A stretch of 64,000 bases of DNA. Source: Pseudomonas koreensis. Lineage in GTDB: Bacteria > Pseudomonadota > Gammaproteobacteria > Pseudomonadales > Pseudomonadaceae. The stretch is taken from the NCBI RefSeq assembly GCF_025447595.1, contig NZ_JAOEJU010000003.1:1-64000 (forward strand), read 5' to 3'. This document shows positions 40,127 to 49,770 of this stretch, piece after piece. The notes under the pieces are model-generated. The model saw only the letters and a list, made by a program, of their open reading frames with translations. It made no database searches and was not told the DNA's origin. Position numbers and translations under genes: made by a program. Numbering within the stretch: the first letter of the stretch is position 1; every line of letters begins with the position of its first letter.

Positions 40127-41133
40127 ACATCAGCGGGAGTCTGACCCGAGTGCTGCCGATCGAGGACAGCAGCCAGATCGGCCATGCCCGGCGCACGGCG
40201 CAGCAACTCGCCGAGCAGCACGGTTTCGATGAGCGCGATGCCGGACGAGTCGCGCTGGTGGCCACGGAACTGGCGAGCAACGTGCTGAAACACGCGACGC
40301 ACGGCGAATTGCACCTGCGCGTGTTGAAGCGCGTCGATGGTTTCGGCCTCGAAATGCTCGCGGTTGACCGTGCCGGTGGCTTCGACCTCGATGCATGCAT
40401 GGCCGACGGTTTTTCCACGGGCGGCACGCAGGGAATCGGGCTCGGCGCGGTGTCGCGTCAGACCGAAGTCTTTGATGTCTACGCTGACGCCCGAGGCGCG
40501 GTGTTGCTGGCACGCCTGTATCCGCGCACCGACCGACAGGCAGATCTGCGCTTCGGCGTCAGTCAGCATTCACTGCACAACGACCCCGCGTGCGGTGATG
40601 TCTGGCATCTGGCGTTCAACGGGCCGGACATCAGCGCCCTGATCGTCGACGGTCTGGGCCATGGCGAAGACGCCGAGCGCGCCGGACGGGCCGGTGAGAA
40701 AGCCTTCGCCCTCACCCCATTCGCCGCCCCGGTGTTGCTGATGGAAGACCTGCACCGGGAAATGATCGGCACCCGTGGCGGCGCGGTGGCATTTGCGCAG
40801 TTTCATGGCGAACGAGACAGCCTGACCTATGCCGGTGTCGGCAACATCGGCGCCAGTCTGGTGACTGCTGACAAGTCCCGCGGACTGGCCTCGCATCCGG
40901 GGATCGTCGGCGGCCAATACCGAAAAGCCCAGCCCTTTGACTATGCTCACGTGAACGGACATCTATTGATCATGTACAGCGACGGCTTGCAGTCCCGTTG
41001 GAACCTTCAAGACTACCCCGGTCTGGTGCATCGCCATCCCGCCGTGATAGCCACCGTCCTGCACCGCGATTTCTGTCGCGGGCGCGACGATGTAACGGTG
41101 CTGGTCGTTGCCCTGGAGGCCGCCCATGGCTGA
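40117..41133 (+). CDS. Fusion of RsbW-like ATPase and SpoIIE/PP2C phosphatase
   Basis: A 338-residue two-domain protein. The N-terminal part (about 10-140) is a GHKL ATPase related to RsbW/SpoIIAB (VATELASNVLKHATHGEL near 47, VDRAGGF near 86). The C-terminal part (about 155-335) is a PP2C phosphatase of the RsbX/RsbU/SpoIIE type with DGLGHGED, GVGNIGAS, MYSDGLQS and RDDVTVLVV. It could reset RsbR/RsbS (RsbX role) or act on a downstream STAS protein (RsbU role); having both activities in one chain is noteworthy. ATG 40117 is used; a second ATG lies 6 bases on. Confidence 0.88.
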   Translation: MDMNISGSLTRVLPIEDSSQIGHARRTAQQLAEQHGFDERDAGRVALVATELASNVLKHATHGELHLRVLKRVDGFGLEMLAVDRAGGFDLDACMADGFSTGGTQGIGLGAVSRQTEVFDVYADARGAVLLARLYPRTDRQADLRFGVSQHSLHNDPACGDVWHLAFNGPDISALIVDGLGHGEDAERAGRAGEKAFALTPFAAPVLLMEDLHREMIGTRGGAVAFAQFHGERDSLTYAGVGNIGASLVTADKSRGLASHPGIVGGQYRKAQPFDYAHVNGHLLIMYSDGLQSRWNLQDYPGLVHRHPAVIATVLHRDFCRGRDDVTVLVVALEAAHG

Positions 41134-42001
41134 GTCCCCGACCTTGAGCAGCGCCGAGCAGGCGGCGCTGATCGCCCAGTTGCAGAGCGAAACCACCGCG
41201 TTGCGCGAAGAGCTCGACGAGACCAATCAGGGCGTGCTGGCCCTGTACGCGGAACTCGACACCCAGGCCGAACAACTGCGTCAGGCGTCCGACCTGAAAA
41301 GCCGCTTCCTGTCGTACATGAGCCACGAATTCCGCACCCCGCTGGGCTCGATCCTGAGTATCAACAGCCTGTTGGCCGACGAACTCGACGGCCCGCTCAG
41401 CCCCGAGCAGCACAAACAGGTGGCGTTCGTCAGCAGCGCCGCCCGAGAGCTCAGCGACATGGTCGACGACCTGCTCGATCTGGCAAAAATCGAGGCCGGG
41501 CGTATCACTATTTCCCCGGCGTGGTTCGACATGTTCGACCTGTTCGCAGCACTGCGGGGGATGTTCCGGCCGATTGTCGATGCCACGGCGGTGGACCTGA
41601 TTTTCGAGGAGCCGGTCGGCCTGCCGCGTCTTTACACCGACGACAAGAAACTCGCGCAGATCCTGCGCAACTTCATTTCCAACTCGCTGAAGTTCACCAC
41701 CCGTGGCGAAGTCCGGGTCTCGGCACGACTGGACGGTGCAGACAGGGTTCGCTTCGCTGTCAGCGACACAGGCATCGGCATCGCGCCTGAATTGCACGGC
41801 AAACTGTTCGAAGACTTTTCCCAGGTCGACTCGCCGTTGCAAAAGCGCCTGCGCGGCACCGGGCTCGGACTGTCGCTGTGCAAACGCTTCGCCGAGCTAC
41901 TGAGCGGTGAAGTCGGCGTAGAAAGCGCTCCGGGCATCGGCTCGACCTTTTTTGTGATCATTCCGCTGGCGATTGCCCAGGAGAGCGTCGATGAAACGTG
42001 A
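41126..42001 (+). CDS. Soluble histidine kinase of the Rsb block
   Basis: A 291-residue kinase without membrane segments. An N-terminal coiled coil (about 8-55) precedes the H-box FLSYMSHEFRTPLGSI with His67, then the N-box RNFISNSLKFT, DTGIGIA and GTGLGLSL loops. There is no PAS or periplasmic sensor, so input must come from a partner, plausibly the stressosome proteins. ATG 41126 follows GGAGG by 7 bases and overlaps the phosphatase gene by 8. Its end overlaps the hybrid kinase gene by 11. Confidence 0.9.
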   Translation: MAESPTLSSAEQAALIAQLQSETTALREELDETNQGVLALYAELDTQAEQLRQASDLKSRFLSYMSHEFRTPLGSILSINSLLADELDGPLSPEQHKQVAFVSSAARELSDMVDDLLDLAKIEAGRITISPAWFDMFDLFAALRGMFRPIVDATAVDLIFEEPVGLPRLYTDDKKLAQILRNFISNSLKFTTRGEVRVSARLDGADRVRFAVSDTGIGIAPELHGKLFEDFSQVDSPLQKRLRGTGLGLSLCKRFAELLSGEVGVESAPGIGSTFFVIIPLAIAQESVDET

Positions 42002-43931
42002 CATACGTCTGTTGATCGTCGATGACAACGTCGCCACCCGCTACGCGTTGCGCCGACGACTGGAGCGCCACGACTATGAGGTGCTGGAGGCCGGCACCGG
42101 CAGCGAAGGTTTGTCGCTGATCGGCAGTGAAAACCTGGATGCGTTGATTCTCGACGTCAACCTCCCGGACATGAGCGGCTTCGATATCGTCCGCGAATTG
42201 CGCTCCGACACAAGGACGGCCCTGCTTCCGGTGATTCATGTTTCGGCGGCCTCGATCCAGACCGGCGACATCATCACCGGCCTCGACGCCGGGGCCGATG
42301 CCTATCTGATTCATCCCGTGGACCCGGATGTGCTGCTGGCCACCCTGCGCACCTTGCTGCGTGTGCGTGACACCGAAAATGCGCTGCGAGAGAGCGAGGC
42401 ACGTTTCCGCGAGATTTTCGTCAACGTCTCGGCGCCGATTGCAGTCGTCGACGCATCGCTCAAGGTCCACGAATGCAACCACGCCTTCTCCCAGCTGATC
42501 CAGGACAACCGCGACCCGCAGACCCTCAGCGAATGCTTTGCCGAGGATCAGAGCGCGATCCTCGACGAACTGCGCCTGCGGCTGGAGGACGGCGAACGCT
42601 GGAAAGGCACGCTGAACATGCGCGTGCAGGGCGAGATCCGCGAAACCGAGTGGCAGATTTCCCCCTACCGCACCCCGAAACTGAGCCTGGTGTTCGTCGA
42701 AGACGTCACCGAACACCGTCACCGCGAACGCTCGCACCTGGCGCGGCTGGACGACACCACCACGCAATTGGCCAAGGAAGTCGCCGACCGGGTCCGCGCC
42801 GAATCGCAGCTGCTGCAAGTACAGAAAATGGATGCGCTGGGCAAACTCACCGGCGGCATCGCCCATGACTTCAACAACCTGCTGACCGGGATCATCACCA
42901 GCCTTGAGCTGATTCAGAAACGCGTCGCCGATGCCCGTCTGGACAAAGTCCAGTTCTACACCGAAGCGGCGCTCAACTCCGCGACCAGTGCGGCGTCCCT
43001 CACCCATCGCCTGCTGGCCTTTGCCCGCCAGCAACCGCTCGACACCCGGCCGGTGGACATCAACGATCACGTGCGTTCGCTTGAAGAATTGCTGGTGCGC
43101 ACCATCGGCGAACGCATCGCCCTCAAGCTTGAGCTGACCACTAAACCGGCCATCGCGCTGGTTGACCCGATCCAGCTGGAAAGCGCGGTGCTCAACCTGG
43201 TGATCAATGCCCGTGATGCGTTGCCGCAGGGCGGCAATATCTGGGTCAGTACCTACGCTGCGTACTCCCACGGCGATCCGAACCTCACCGATGGTTCCTA
43301 CGTGGCGCTGTCGGTACGCGATGACGGTACCGGCATCGAGCACAGCGTCATCGACAAGGTGTTCGACCCGTTCTTCACCACCAAACCACTGGGCCAAGGC
43401 ACCGGGCTGGGGTTATCGACGATCTACGGTTTCGCCCGTCAGTCCGGTGGCGATGCGCACATCCGCAGTGTGGCCCGACGCGGCACCGAAGTGACGATCA
43501 TGTTGCCGGCCACCACTGATTCGACTTCTGTCGATGTGACACCGGCGGCGATTGATCCACGGGGCACCGAGCATGTGCTGATCGTCGAGGACATGGCCTC
43601 AGTCCGGATGTTCGTCACTGAAGTGCTGGAAGACGCCGGTTACCGCTGCACTCAGGCGGCCGATATCGAAACCGCGCTGGAGCGTTTGCAGAATGACCCG
43701 TCGATCAACCTGCTGCTGACCGATGTCGGCCTACCACGCATGACCGGCCGTGAACTGGCAGACGTTGCCCGGGGCTGGCGTGAAGGGCTACCGATCCTGT
43801 TCATGACCGGTTACGCGGAAACCGCGATCAATCGTCAGGTGTTTCTCGGTGCGGGCATGGAGATGCTGGTCAAACCGTTCCAGATCCGTGAGTTGCTGGA
43901 CAAGGTACGGCGCACACTCGATGGCGCCTGA
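41991..43931 (+). CDS. Hybrid kinase: receiver-PAS-histidine kinase-receiver
   Basis: A 646-residue cytoplasmic protein. Receiver 1 (about 5-120) has Asp11, Asp12 and the phospho-acceptor Asp55 in LILDVNLPD, but the conserved Lys is His (YLIHPVDP, near 108). PAS (about 135-245) is followed by a coiled coil, the H-box [14 protein letters not shown] (near 290), an ATPase domain ([19 protein letters not shown]) and receiver 2 (about 525-640, LLLTDVGLPRMTG and VKPFQ). No DNA-binding or GGDEF output is present. ATG 41991 lies within the end of the upstream kinase gene. It probably receives phosphate from that kinase. Confidence 0.9.
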   Translation: MKRDIRLLIVDDNVATRYALRRRLERHDYEVLEAGTGSEGLSLIGSENLDALILDVNLPDMSGFDIVRELRSDTRTALLPVIHVSAASIQTGDIITGLDAGADAYLIHPVDPDVLLATLRTLLRVRDTENALRESEARFREIFVNVSAPIAVVDASLKVHECNHAFSQLIQDNRDPQTLSECFAEDQSAILDELRLRLEDGERWKGTLNMRVQGEIRETEWQISPYRTPKLSLVFVEDVTEHRHRERSHLARLDDTTTQLAKEVADRVRAESQLLQVQKMDALGKLTGGIAHDFNNLLTGIITSLELIQKRVADARLDKVQFYTEAALNSATSAASLTHRLLAFARQQPLDTRPVDINDHVRSLEELLVRTIGERIALKLELTTKPAIALVDPIQLESAVLNLVINARDALPQGGNIWVSTYAAYSHGDPNLTDGSYVALSVRDDGTGIEHSVIDKVFDPFFTTKPLGQGTGLGLSTIYGFARQSGGDAHIRSVARRGTEVTIMLPATTDSTSVDVTPAAIDPRGTEHVLIVEDMASVRMFVTEVLEDAGYRCTQAADIETALERLQNDPSINLLLTDVGLPRMTGRELADVARGWREGLPILFMTGYAETAINRQVFLGAGMEMLVKPFQIRELLDKVRRTLDGA

Positions 43932-43938
43932 CACTCCC

Positions 43939-44027
43939 CTGTGGGAGCGAGCTTGCTCGCGAAAACGGTGTGTCAGCCAAAAAGTTTCAATTTGACACAC
44001 CTCCTTCGCGAGCAAGCTCGCTCCCAC
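43939..44027. repeat. REP pair, long-spacer class
   Basis: Outer arms of the REP flank a 47-base spacer with an inner palindrome (GTGTGTCA and TGACACAC). It lies between convergent genes. Confidence 0.95.
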
Positions 44028-44038
44028 AAAAGTGAGTA

Positions 44039-46669
44039 TTAGCTCAAGGCTCTTGTGAGAAACGGCGCAGTCCGGCTCTTCTTGCTCGCCGCGACTTTCT
44101 GCGGCGTCCCGGCCACGACAATCTTCCCGCCCTGATCCCCGGCGCCCGGACCGATGTCGATCACCCAGTCGCTCTGCGCCACAACGCGCATTTCATGCTC
44201 GACCACAATCACCGTGTGCCCAGCAGTCACCAGCGTATCCAGTTGTTCCAGCAAGCGGTCGACATCCCGCGGGTGCAGGCCGGTGGTGGGCTCATCCAGC
44301 ACATACAAAGTAGCGCCACGCTGGTTGCGTTGCAGCTCGGTGGCCAGTTTGATCCGCTGGGCTTCGCCACCGGACAACTCGGTGGCCGGCTGCCCGAGTC
44401 GCAGGTAACCCAGGCCGATGTCGCGCAACACCTCCAGCGAACGGCGAATGCCCGGTTGTTCGGCAAATACCGTCACCGCGTCGTCCACGGTCAATTGCAG
44501 CACCTGGGCAATGCTCAGGTCTTGCCAGAGGATCGCCAGCGTTTCGGGGTTATATCGTGCACCGTGACAGGTCGGGCATGGCGCATAGACGCTGGGCATG
44601 AACAGCAACTCGACACTGACGAAGCCTTCGCCTTCACAAGTCTCGCAGCGACCCTTGGCGACGTTGAAGGAGAACTGCCCCGCGTCGTAGCCGGCAGCCT
44701 TGGCGTCGGCCGTCGCGGCGAACAGTTTGCGCACGTTGTCGAACAGCCCGGTGTAAGTCGCCAGGTTCGAACGCGGCGTGCGGCCGATGGGCTTCTGATC
44801 GACTTGCACAAGGCGCTTGATCGACTCCAGCCCGGCCGTGACCTGACCCGTGCTGGCCTGCGGGGTGTCGTCCTCCAGATTCAGCTCTTCAGGTTCCGCA
44901 TCACTGACGCTGCGCCCCAATTGCGCACCCACCAGTTCCAGCAGTGCCTGGCTGACCAGACTCGATTTACCCGAGCCCGACACGCCGGTCACCGAGGTAA
45001 AGCAACCCAGAGGAAATTCAGCGCTGAGGTTGTTCAGATTATTGCGCGTGACGCCCTCGAGCTTCAGCCACCCAGAGGGTTTACGCGCAAGCCGTGTTGG
45101 CCGTTGGTGTTCGGAAAACAGATAGGCGCGGGTTTGCGAATGTTCAATGGTGGCCAGCCCCGATGGCGGGCCGCTGTAGAGAATCTGCCCGCCCTTCTCG
45201 CCCGCTGCCGGGCCGACGTCGATCAGCCAGTCAGCGTTGCGCATGGTGTCCAGATCATGCTCGACCACAAACACGCTGTTGCCGTCAGCTTTGAGTCGCT
45301 GCAAGGCATCGAACAGTGCCTCGCCGTCAGCCGGATGCAAACCGGCGGAGGGCTCGTCCAGCACATAAATCACACCGAACAACTGCGAGCCTAATTGCGT
45401 GGCCAGTCGCAGGCGCTGCAACTCGCCGGACGACAGGGTTGGCGTGCTGCGCTCCAGTGCCAGATAGCCAAGACCCAGGTCGGTCAGGGTGCTGACTCGC
45501 TCCAGCAAATCTTCGGCAATGCGTTGCGCCGCCAGACGTTTTTCCAGTGAAAGGTTCGGTGTGTGGCGCACGTCCGGCGCGTTGGCGTGGCCACTGGCAC
45601 CGTGAGCCACCCGTTGCTGGCGGGCGTCGCGGGTCTGGGCGTGGCTCAGGGTTTCACCGGTTTCCCCGGGGTGTTCCAGCCAGCTCGCAGCGGCCACCGG
45701 TTTCAATACCTCGGCCAGTTTGAGCAACGGCATCTGCGCCAGCTCACCAATGTCATAGCCTGCGAAAGTCACCGACAACGCTTCGCGCTTGAGGCGTTTG
45801 CCATCGCACAGCGGGCATGGGCTGCCGATCATGAATTGCGAAACACGCTTTTTCATCAGCGCGCTTTGTGAATGGGTGAAGGTGTGCAGGATGTAGCGCC
45901 GGGCGCCGGTGAACGTGCCCTGATAGCTCGGCTCCATCTTGCGCTTGAGCGCGACCCGGGTTTCCTCCGGCGTCAGCCCGGCGTACACCGGAACCGTCGG
46001 TGTTTCCTCGGTGAAGAGGATCCAGTCGCGCTGTTTTTTCGGCAGTTTGCGCCATGGAATATCGACGTCGATGCCCATGGTGACGAGGATGTCGCGCAGG
46101 TTCTGTCCCTGCCACGCGAGCGGCCAGGAGGCCACGGCGCGTTGGCGGATGGTCAGCTCCGGATCGGGCACCATCAACGCTTCGGTCACTTCATAGACTC
46201 GCCCCAGACCATGGCACTCCGGGCAGGCACCTTGCGGCGTATTCGGCGAGAAATCCTCGGCGTACAGCATCGGCTGGCCTGGCGGGTAACTCCCGGCGCG
46301 GGAATACAGCATGCGGATCAGGCTCGACAGCGTGGTCACACTGCCCACCGACGAGCGCGTACTCGGCGTGCCACGTTGCTGTTGCAGGGCCACGGCCGGC
46401 GGCAGTCCATCGATGGAGTCGACATCCGGCACGCCGACCTGATCGATCAAACGCCGCGCGTAAGGCGCCACCGATTCGAAATAGCGTCGTTGGGCTTCGG
46501 CGTACAGCGTCGAAAACGCCAGCGACGACTTGCCCGACCCCGACACGCCGGTGAACACCACCAGCGCATCACGGGGAATATCGACATCAACGTTCTTGAG
46601 GTTGTGTTCACGGGCGCCGCGTACGCGAACCATGCCGGCGGCGGAATTGGAGCTGCGCTTGGAGGTCAT
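44039..46669 (-). CDS. UvrA paralogue (class II, UvrA2-like ABC ATPase)
   Basis: An 876-residue UvrA-family protein with two ABC modules (Walker [13 protein letters not shown] near 44 and [12 protein letters not shown] near 580), signatures LSSGELQRL and LSGGEAQRI, and zinc-finger Cys pairs (CPECHG, CPLCDG, CETCEG, CPTCHG). After [11 protein letters not shown] the UvrB-binding region of true UvrA is replaced by a short unrelated segment, as in UvrA2/DrrC proteins. Such paralogues are linked to tolerance of DNA-intercalating drugs or lesions rather than to core excision repair. The start at 46669 gives MTSKRSS; longer readings run into the neighbouring kinase gene. Confidence 0.88.
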   Translation of the reverse strand: MTSKRSSNSAAGMVRVRGAREHNLKNVDVDIPRDALVVFTGVSGSGKSSLAFSTLYAEAQRRYFESVAPYARRLIDQVGVPDVDSIDGLPPAVALQQQRGTPSTRSSVGSVTTLSSLIRMLYSRAGSYPPGQPMLYAEDFSPNTPQGACPECHGLGRVYEVTEALMVPDPELTIRQRAVASWPLAWQGQNLRDILVTMGIDVDIPWRKLPKKQRDWILFTEETPTVPVYAGLTPEETRVALKRKMEPSYQGTFTGARRYILHTFTHSQSALMKKRVSQFMIGSPCPLCDGKRLKREALSVTFAGYDIGELAQMPLLKLAEVLKPVAAASWLEHPGETGETLSHAQTRDARQQRVAHGASGHANAPDVRHTPNLSLEKRLAAQRIAEDLLERVSTLTDLGLGYLALERSTPTLSSGELQRLRLATQLGSQLFGVIYVLDEPSAGLHPADGEALFDALQRLKADGNSVFVVEHDLDTMRNADWLIDVGPAAGEKGGQILYSGPPSGLATIEHSQTRAYLFSEHQRPTRLARKPSGWLKLEGVTRNNLNNLSAEFPLGCFTSVTGVSGSGKSSLVSQALLELVGAQLGRSVSDAEPEELNLEDDTPQASTGQVTAGLESIKRLVQVDQKPIGRTPRSNLATYTGLFDNVRKLFAATADAKAAGYDAGQFSFNVAKGRCETCEGEGFVSVELLFMPSVYAPCPTCHGARYNPETLAILWQDLSIAQVLQLTVDDAVTVFAEQPGIRRSLEVLRDIGLGYLRLGQPATELSGGEAQRIKLATELQRNQRGATLYVLDEPTTGLHPRDVDRLLEQLDTLVTAGHTVIVVEHEMRVVAQSDWVIDIGPGAGDQGGKIVVAGTPQKVAASKKSRTAPFLTRALS

Positions 46670-46698
46670 TGGCCAGCCTTGGTCAAGGGATTCGAAGC

Positions 46699-48810
46699 TC
46701 AGGCACTGAGCACGGAGCGGATCATCTGCAACAGCGCTTCGGGGCCGTAAGGCTTGCCGAGCAAATGGGTATCGGGGCTGAGCTGATGGTTGCGCGAGAT
46801 GATGTCGCGCGTGTGCCCGGAGGTGAACAACACTGCAACTGGTGGCATTTGCACCTTGGCCCATGCCGCCAGATCGGAGCTCTTGATCAGGCCGGGCATG
46901 ACCACGTCGGTGAAGATCAGGTCGACCCGGGCGCCTTCCATCAACATCTGCATGGCCGCATCGCCATTGCCGGCGATCAGCACACGATAGCCTTCTTCGC
47001 GCAACAGCTCGACAGCCGAGGTGCGCACTGCTTCGTTGTCTTCGACAACCAGGATCGTCTCGTGACCACCGGCCTGATGTTTTTCCAGCGTTGGCACGAC
47101 ACCCCCCAACGGCCGCAGGCTGCGCGGGAAGAACAACTGCACCCGCGTGCCTTCGCCGATCCGGCTGTCGATCTCGACATGCCCGCCGCTCTGTTTGACG
47201 AAGCCGAACACCATGCTCAAGCCCAGGCCCGTGCCCTGGCCGTCAGCCTTGGTAGTGAAGAACGGTTCGAACACTTGCTCGAGCATGTGCGGGGCGATGC
47301 CCACACCACTGTCACCGACCGACACTCGGACGAAATCCCCCGGCACGATGCCCTTGCCCGAACAGAACTCCCGGTCCAGTGAAAGATTGGAGGCGCCGAG
47401 CACAATAGTGCCCTCGCCCTTCATCGCATCCCGGGCATTGATGGCCAGATTGAGAATGGCGTTTTCCAGTTGATTGCGATCGACATTGATGTGCCAAGGT
47501 TCGTTCGGCACCTGCACGTCGATCTGAATGGTTTCGCCCAGCGCACGTTGCAGCAATTCGCCGACGCCGTCGAAGATCTGCCGTGGATTGCACACCGCTG
47601 GCGACAGCGGCTGACGCCGGGCAAACGCGAGCAGTTGCGAGGACAGCTTGGCACCGCGCTCCACCGCCGCCAGCGAGGCACTGACCCGGCGCTGCACATT
47701 GGCATTGTCCGGTTCGTGCCGGGCCAGCAGGTGCAGGTTGCCGGCGATCACTTGCAGCAGGTTGTTGAAGTCGTGGGCCACGCCGCCAGTGAGGCCGCCG
47801 ATGGCTTCGAGTTTCTGCGACTGACGCAGTTGCTCTTCGGCATTCAGGCGCGCCTCGACCTCATCGGCTACTCGCTGTTCGAGATTGCGGGTGAATTTGA
47901 GCAGGGACTCTTCAGCGGTCTTGCGTTCATGGATGTCAATCAGCACGCCGGGAAAACGAAACGGCTGGCCTTGCTCGTCGAACTCGCAGCAACCGCTGGC
48001 CAGCACCCAGAGGAAGCTGCCATCGGCGCGTATCACGCGATATTCGGCGTTGTAGGGCTCGCCGGTGCGCACCGAATTATCGACGCATTCCTGCACCCAA
48101 CTACGATCATCGGGATGAATGTGCGCTTGGGCAATGTGCTGCGGCAGGTTGGTCAGGTCCTGATCCAGCGGGAAGGAAAACGTACGGGCAAATCGCTCAT
48201 CGGCGGACAGCACGTTGTTTTTCACATCCCACACGAACGAGCCCAGTAACGCCCCCGCGTTCAGCGCCAGACGCACCCGTTCATTGTCGGCGCGGTAGGC
48301 GTCTTCGGCAGCCTGACGCAGGCGTTCTGACTGCACCAGCTCGGTGGTTTCCACCACCATCGCTATCACGCCCGAAGGCACCCCGGCATCGTTGGCCACC
48401 GGGCTGTAATAAAGATCCAGCCAGACATCCTCGGGCACGCCATCACGCAACAGCACCAGGACTTTGTTGCGATATTCCAGGGTGCCCCCCGCCAGACAGG
48501 TGTCGACCACATGCCGGTTGAACTCGGCGACCTCCGGCCAGCCCAGCTCGACGGGCACACCCAACAGATACGGATGGCGTCCGCCGGCAAATCTGGAATA
48601 GGCGTCGTTGTAAATCATGTAACCGGCCTGGCCCCAGAGCATGACCATCGGCAACGGCGAAGCGAGCATCAGTTGCACTGTGCTGCACAGACTGGCGGGC
48701 CAGGCTTGGAGGGGGCCAAGGTCGGTCCCGCTCCAGTCGAACGCACGGATACGTCCGGCCATCTCGCCTTTCCAGCCGTCACACCCATGGCTATCGGATA
48801 AAAACTGCAT
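46699..48810 (-). CDS. PAS-PAS hybrid histidine kinase with receiver
   Basis: A 703-residue cytoplasmic kinase. Two PAS-like regions occupy about 40-180 and 195-320 (the second with [21 protein letters not shown]). A coiled coil leads to the H-box [13 protein letters not shown] (near 355), ATPase loops ([19 protein letters not shown]) and a C-terminal receiver ([10 protein letters not shown], phospho-Asp in [16 protein letters not shown]). PAS folds suggest light, redox or ligand sensing, but I see no LOV Cys motif. ATG 48810 ([12 protein letters not shown]) is preferred over GTG 48867. The uvrA2-like gene begins 29 bases downstream, possibly co-transcribed. Confidence 0.88.
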   Translation of the reverse strand: MQFLSDSHGCDGWKGEMAGRIRAFDWSGTDLGPLQAWPASLCSTVQLMLASPLPMVMLWGQAGYMIYNDAYSRFAGGRHPYLLGVPVELGWPEVAEFNRHVVDTCLAGGTLEYRNKVLVLLRDGVPEDVWLDLYYSPVANDAGVPSGVIAMVVETTELVQSERLRQAAEDAYRADNERVRLALNAGALLGSFVWDVKNNVLSADERFARTFSFPLDQDLTNLPQHIAQAHIHPDDRSWVQECVDNSVRTGEPYNAEYRVIRADGSFLWVLASGCCEFDEQGQPFRFPGVLIDIHERKTAEESLLKFTRNLEQRVADEVEARLNAEEQLRQSQKLEAIGGLTGGVAHDFNNLLQVIAGNLHLLARHEPDNANVQRRVSASLAAVERGAKLSSQLLAFARRQPLSPAVCNPRQIFDGVGELLQRALGETIQIDVQVPNEPWHINVDRNQLENAILNLAINARDAMKGEGTIVLGASNLSLDREFCSGKGIVPGDFVRVSVGDSGVGIAPHMLEQVFEPFFTTKADGQGTGLGLSMVFGFVKQSGGHVEIDSRIGEGTRVQLFFPRSLRPLGGVVPTLEKHQAGGHETILVVEDNEAVRTSAVELLREEGYRVLIAGNGDAAMQMLMEGARVDLIFTDVVMPGLIKSSDLAAWAKVQMPPVAVLFTSGHTRDIISRNHQLSPDTHLLGKPYGPEALLQMIRSVLSA

Positions 48811-48939
48811 CGACTGGTTGAACGCCTTGTGGTTGCCCGTTGAATTGCTCTGCGCGGCAGGCCGCACCCGTCTGTTTCGAGCCCTGGCTACGCCAATGGT
48901 TTCATTTGAGGTATAGCCGATTTCATTCGCGGGCGGCCG

Positions 48940-49629
48940 TCAAACCTCAATCAGGTGTTTGAGCGGGTGGTAGCCGGTCTTGAGCTTGGCAGCGACGTCG
49001 AGGATCGCCTTCTGGATACCGTCCAGATGCATGCAGGTCAACTCGATCGCCGCGCTCTGGTTGCCGGCCTCGATGTATTCGATCAGCCGCAAGTGCTCAT
49101 CGTCGCGGCAGGCTTCATGGCTGTCGTCATCCAGCGCGGCGGCGTACAGCGAGGCGCGGGAAATCAGTTTCTGGAACCAGTCGAGCAGCACCGGGTTGTT
49201 CAGGCTGCGGGCCAGTTTGATGTGGAACTCGCCGAGCAGGTGGATCAGACGCTCATGATCTCCGGCCTGGTGGGCTTCGTCTTCGAGCAGCAGGTGATCA
49301 CGCAGATCCTGCATCGCCGCCGTGTCCTTGCGCCGGCACAGTTCAGTGACGATGCCGATCTCGATCAGGCGCCGGGTTTCGAACAGCGAACGGATTTCCT
49401 CATCGCTGGGCAGCGACACCGACGCACCTTTATTGGGCTCGGTGGTGACCAGTCCGTCGGCCTCCAGTTGCTTGAGCGCGGCACGAACCGACGTGCGGCT
49501 GACATTGAACAATTCCGCCAGCGACGCCTCGCCCAGCTTCATGCCCGGACGCAGCGAACGCTTGCTGATCGCCTCGTAAACCCCTTGGTAGACGCGGTCG
49601 ACCGTGGTTTCCGGTTTCTTCTCGGTCAT
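48940..49629 (-). CDS. GntR/FadR-family regulator of the ABC-amidohydrolase cluster
   Basis: A 229-residue FCD-type GntR regulator. The winged helix (about 10-78) has LGEASLAELFNVSRTSVRAALKQLEADGL, and the all-helical FCD effector domain (about 85-215) has the metal-binding His and Asp residues typical of the family (for example EFHIKLAR). It is transcribed divergently from the ABC importer genes across 141 bases and probably represses them, with the imported compound or a metabolite as inducer. Confidence 0.9.
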   Translation of the reverse strand: MTEKKPETTVDRVYQGVYEAISKRSLRPGMKLGEASLAELFNVSRTSVRAALKQLEADGLVTTEPNKGASVSLPSDEEIRSLFETRRLIEIGIVTELCRRKDTAAMQDLRDHLLLEDEAHQAGDHERLIHLLGEFHIKLARSLNNPVLLDWFQKLISRASLYAAALDDDSHEACRDDEHLRLIEYIEAGNQSAAIELTCMHLDGIQKAILDVAAKLKTGYHPLKHLIEV

Positions 49630-49738
49630 TCGAAAACTCCTTCAGTGCTGGCAACACTCCCCGGCATTAGCGACAGCAGGGGGAATAAGGGGGTTGCACG
49701 AGCAGATTAATCCGGGTATTTCTAAATTGCATTCAGAT

Positions 49739-49750
49739 ATTGCATACAAT
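49739..49750. promoter_or_regulatory. Candidate GntR operator
   Basis: The palindrome ATTGCATACAAT resembles FCD-type GntR sites (TTGTATACAA type). It lies in the divergent promoter region, 20 bases before the ATPase gene, with a partial second copy (ATTGCATTCAG) 13 bases to the left. Confidence 0.5.
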
Positions 49751-49770
49751 AATTAGAGGATTGCACCATT

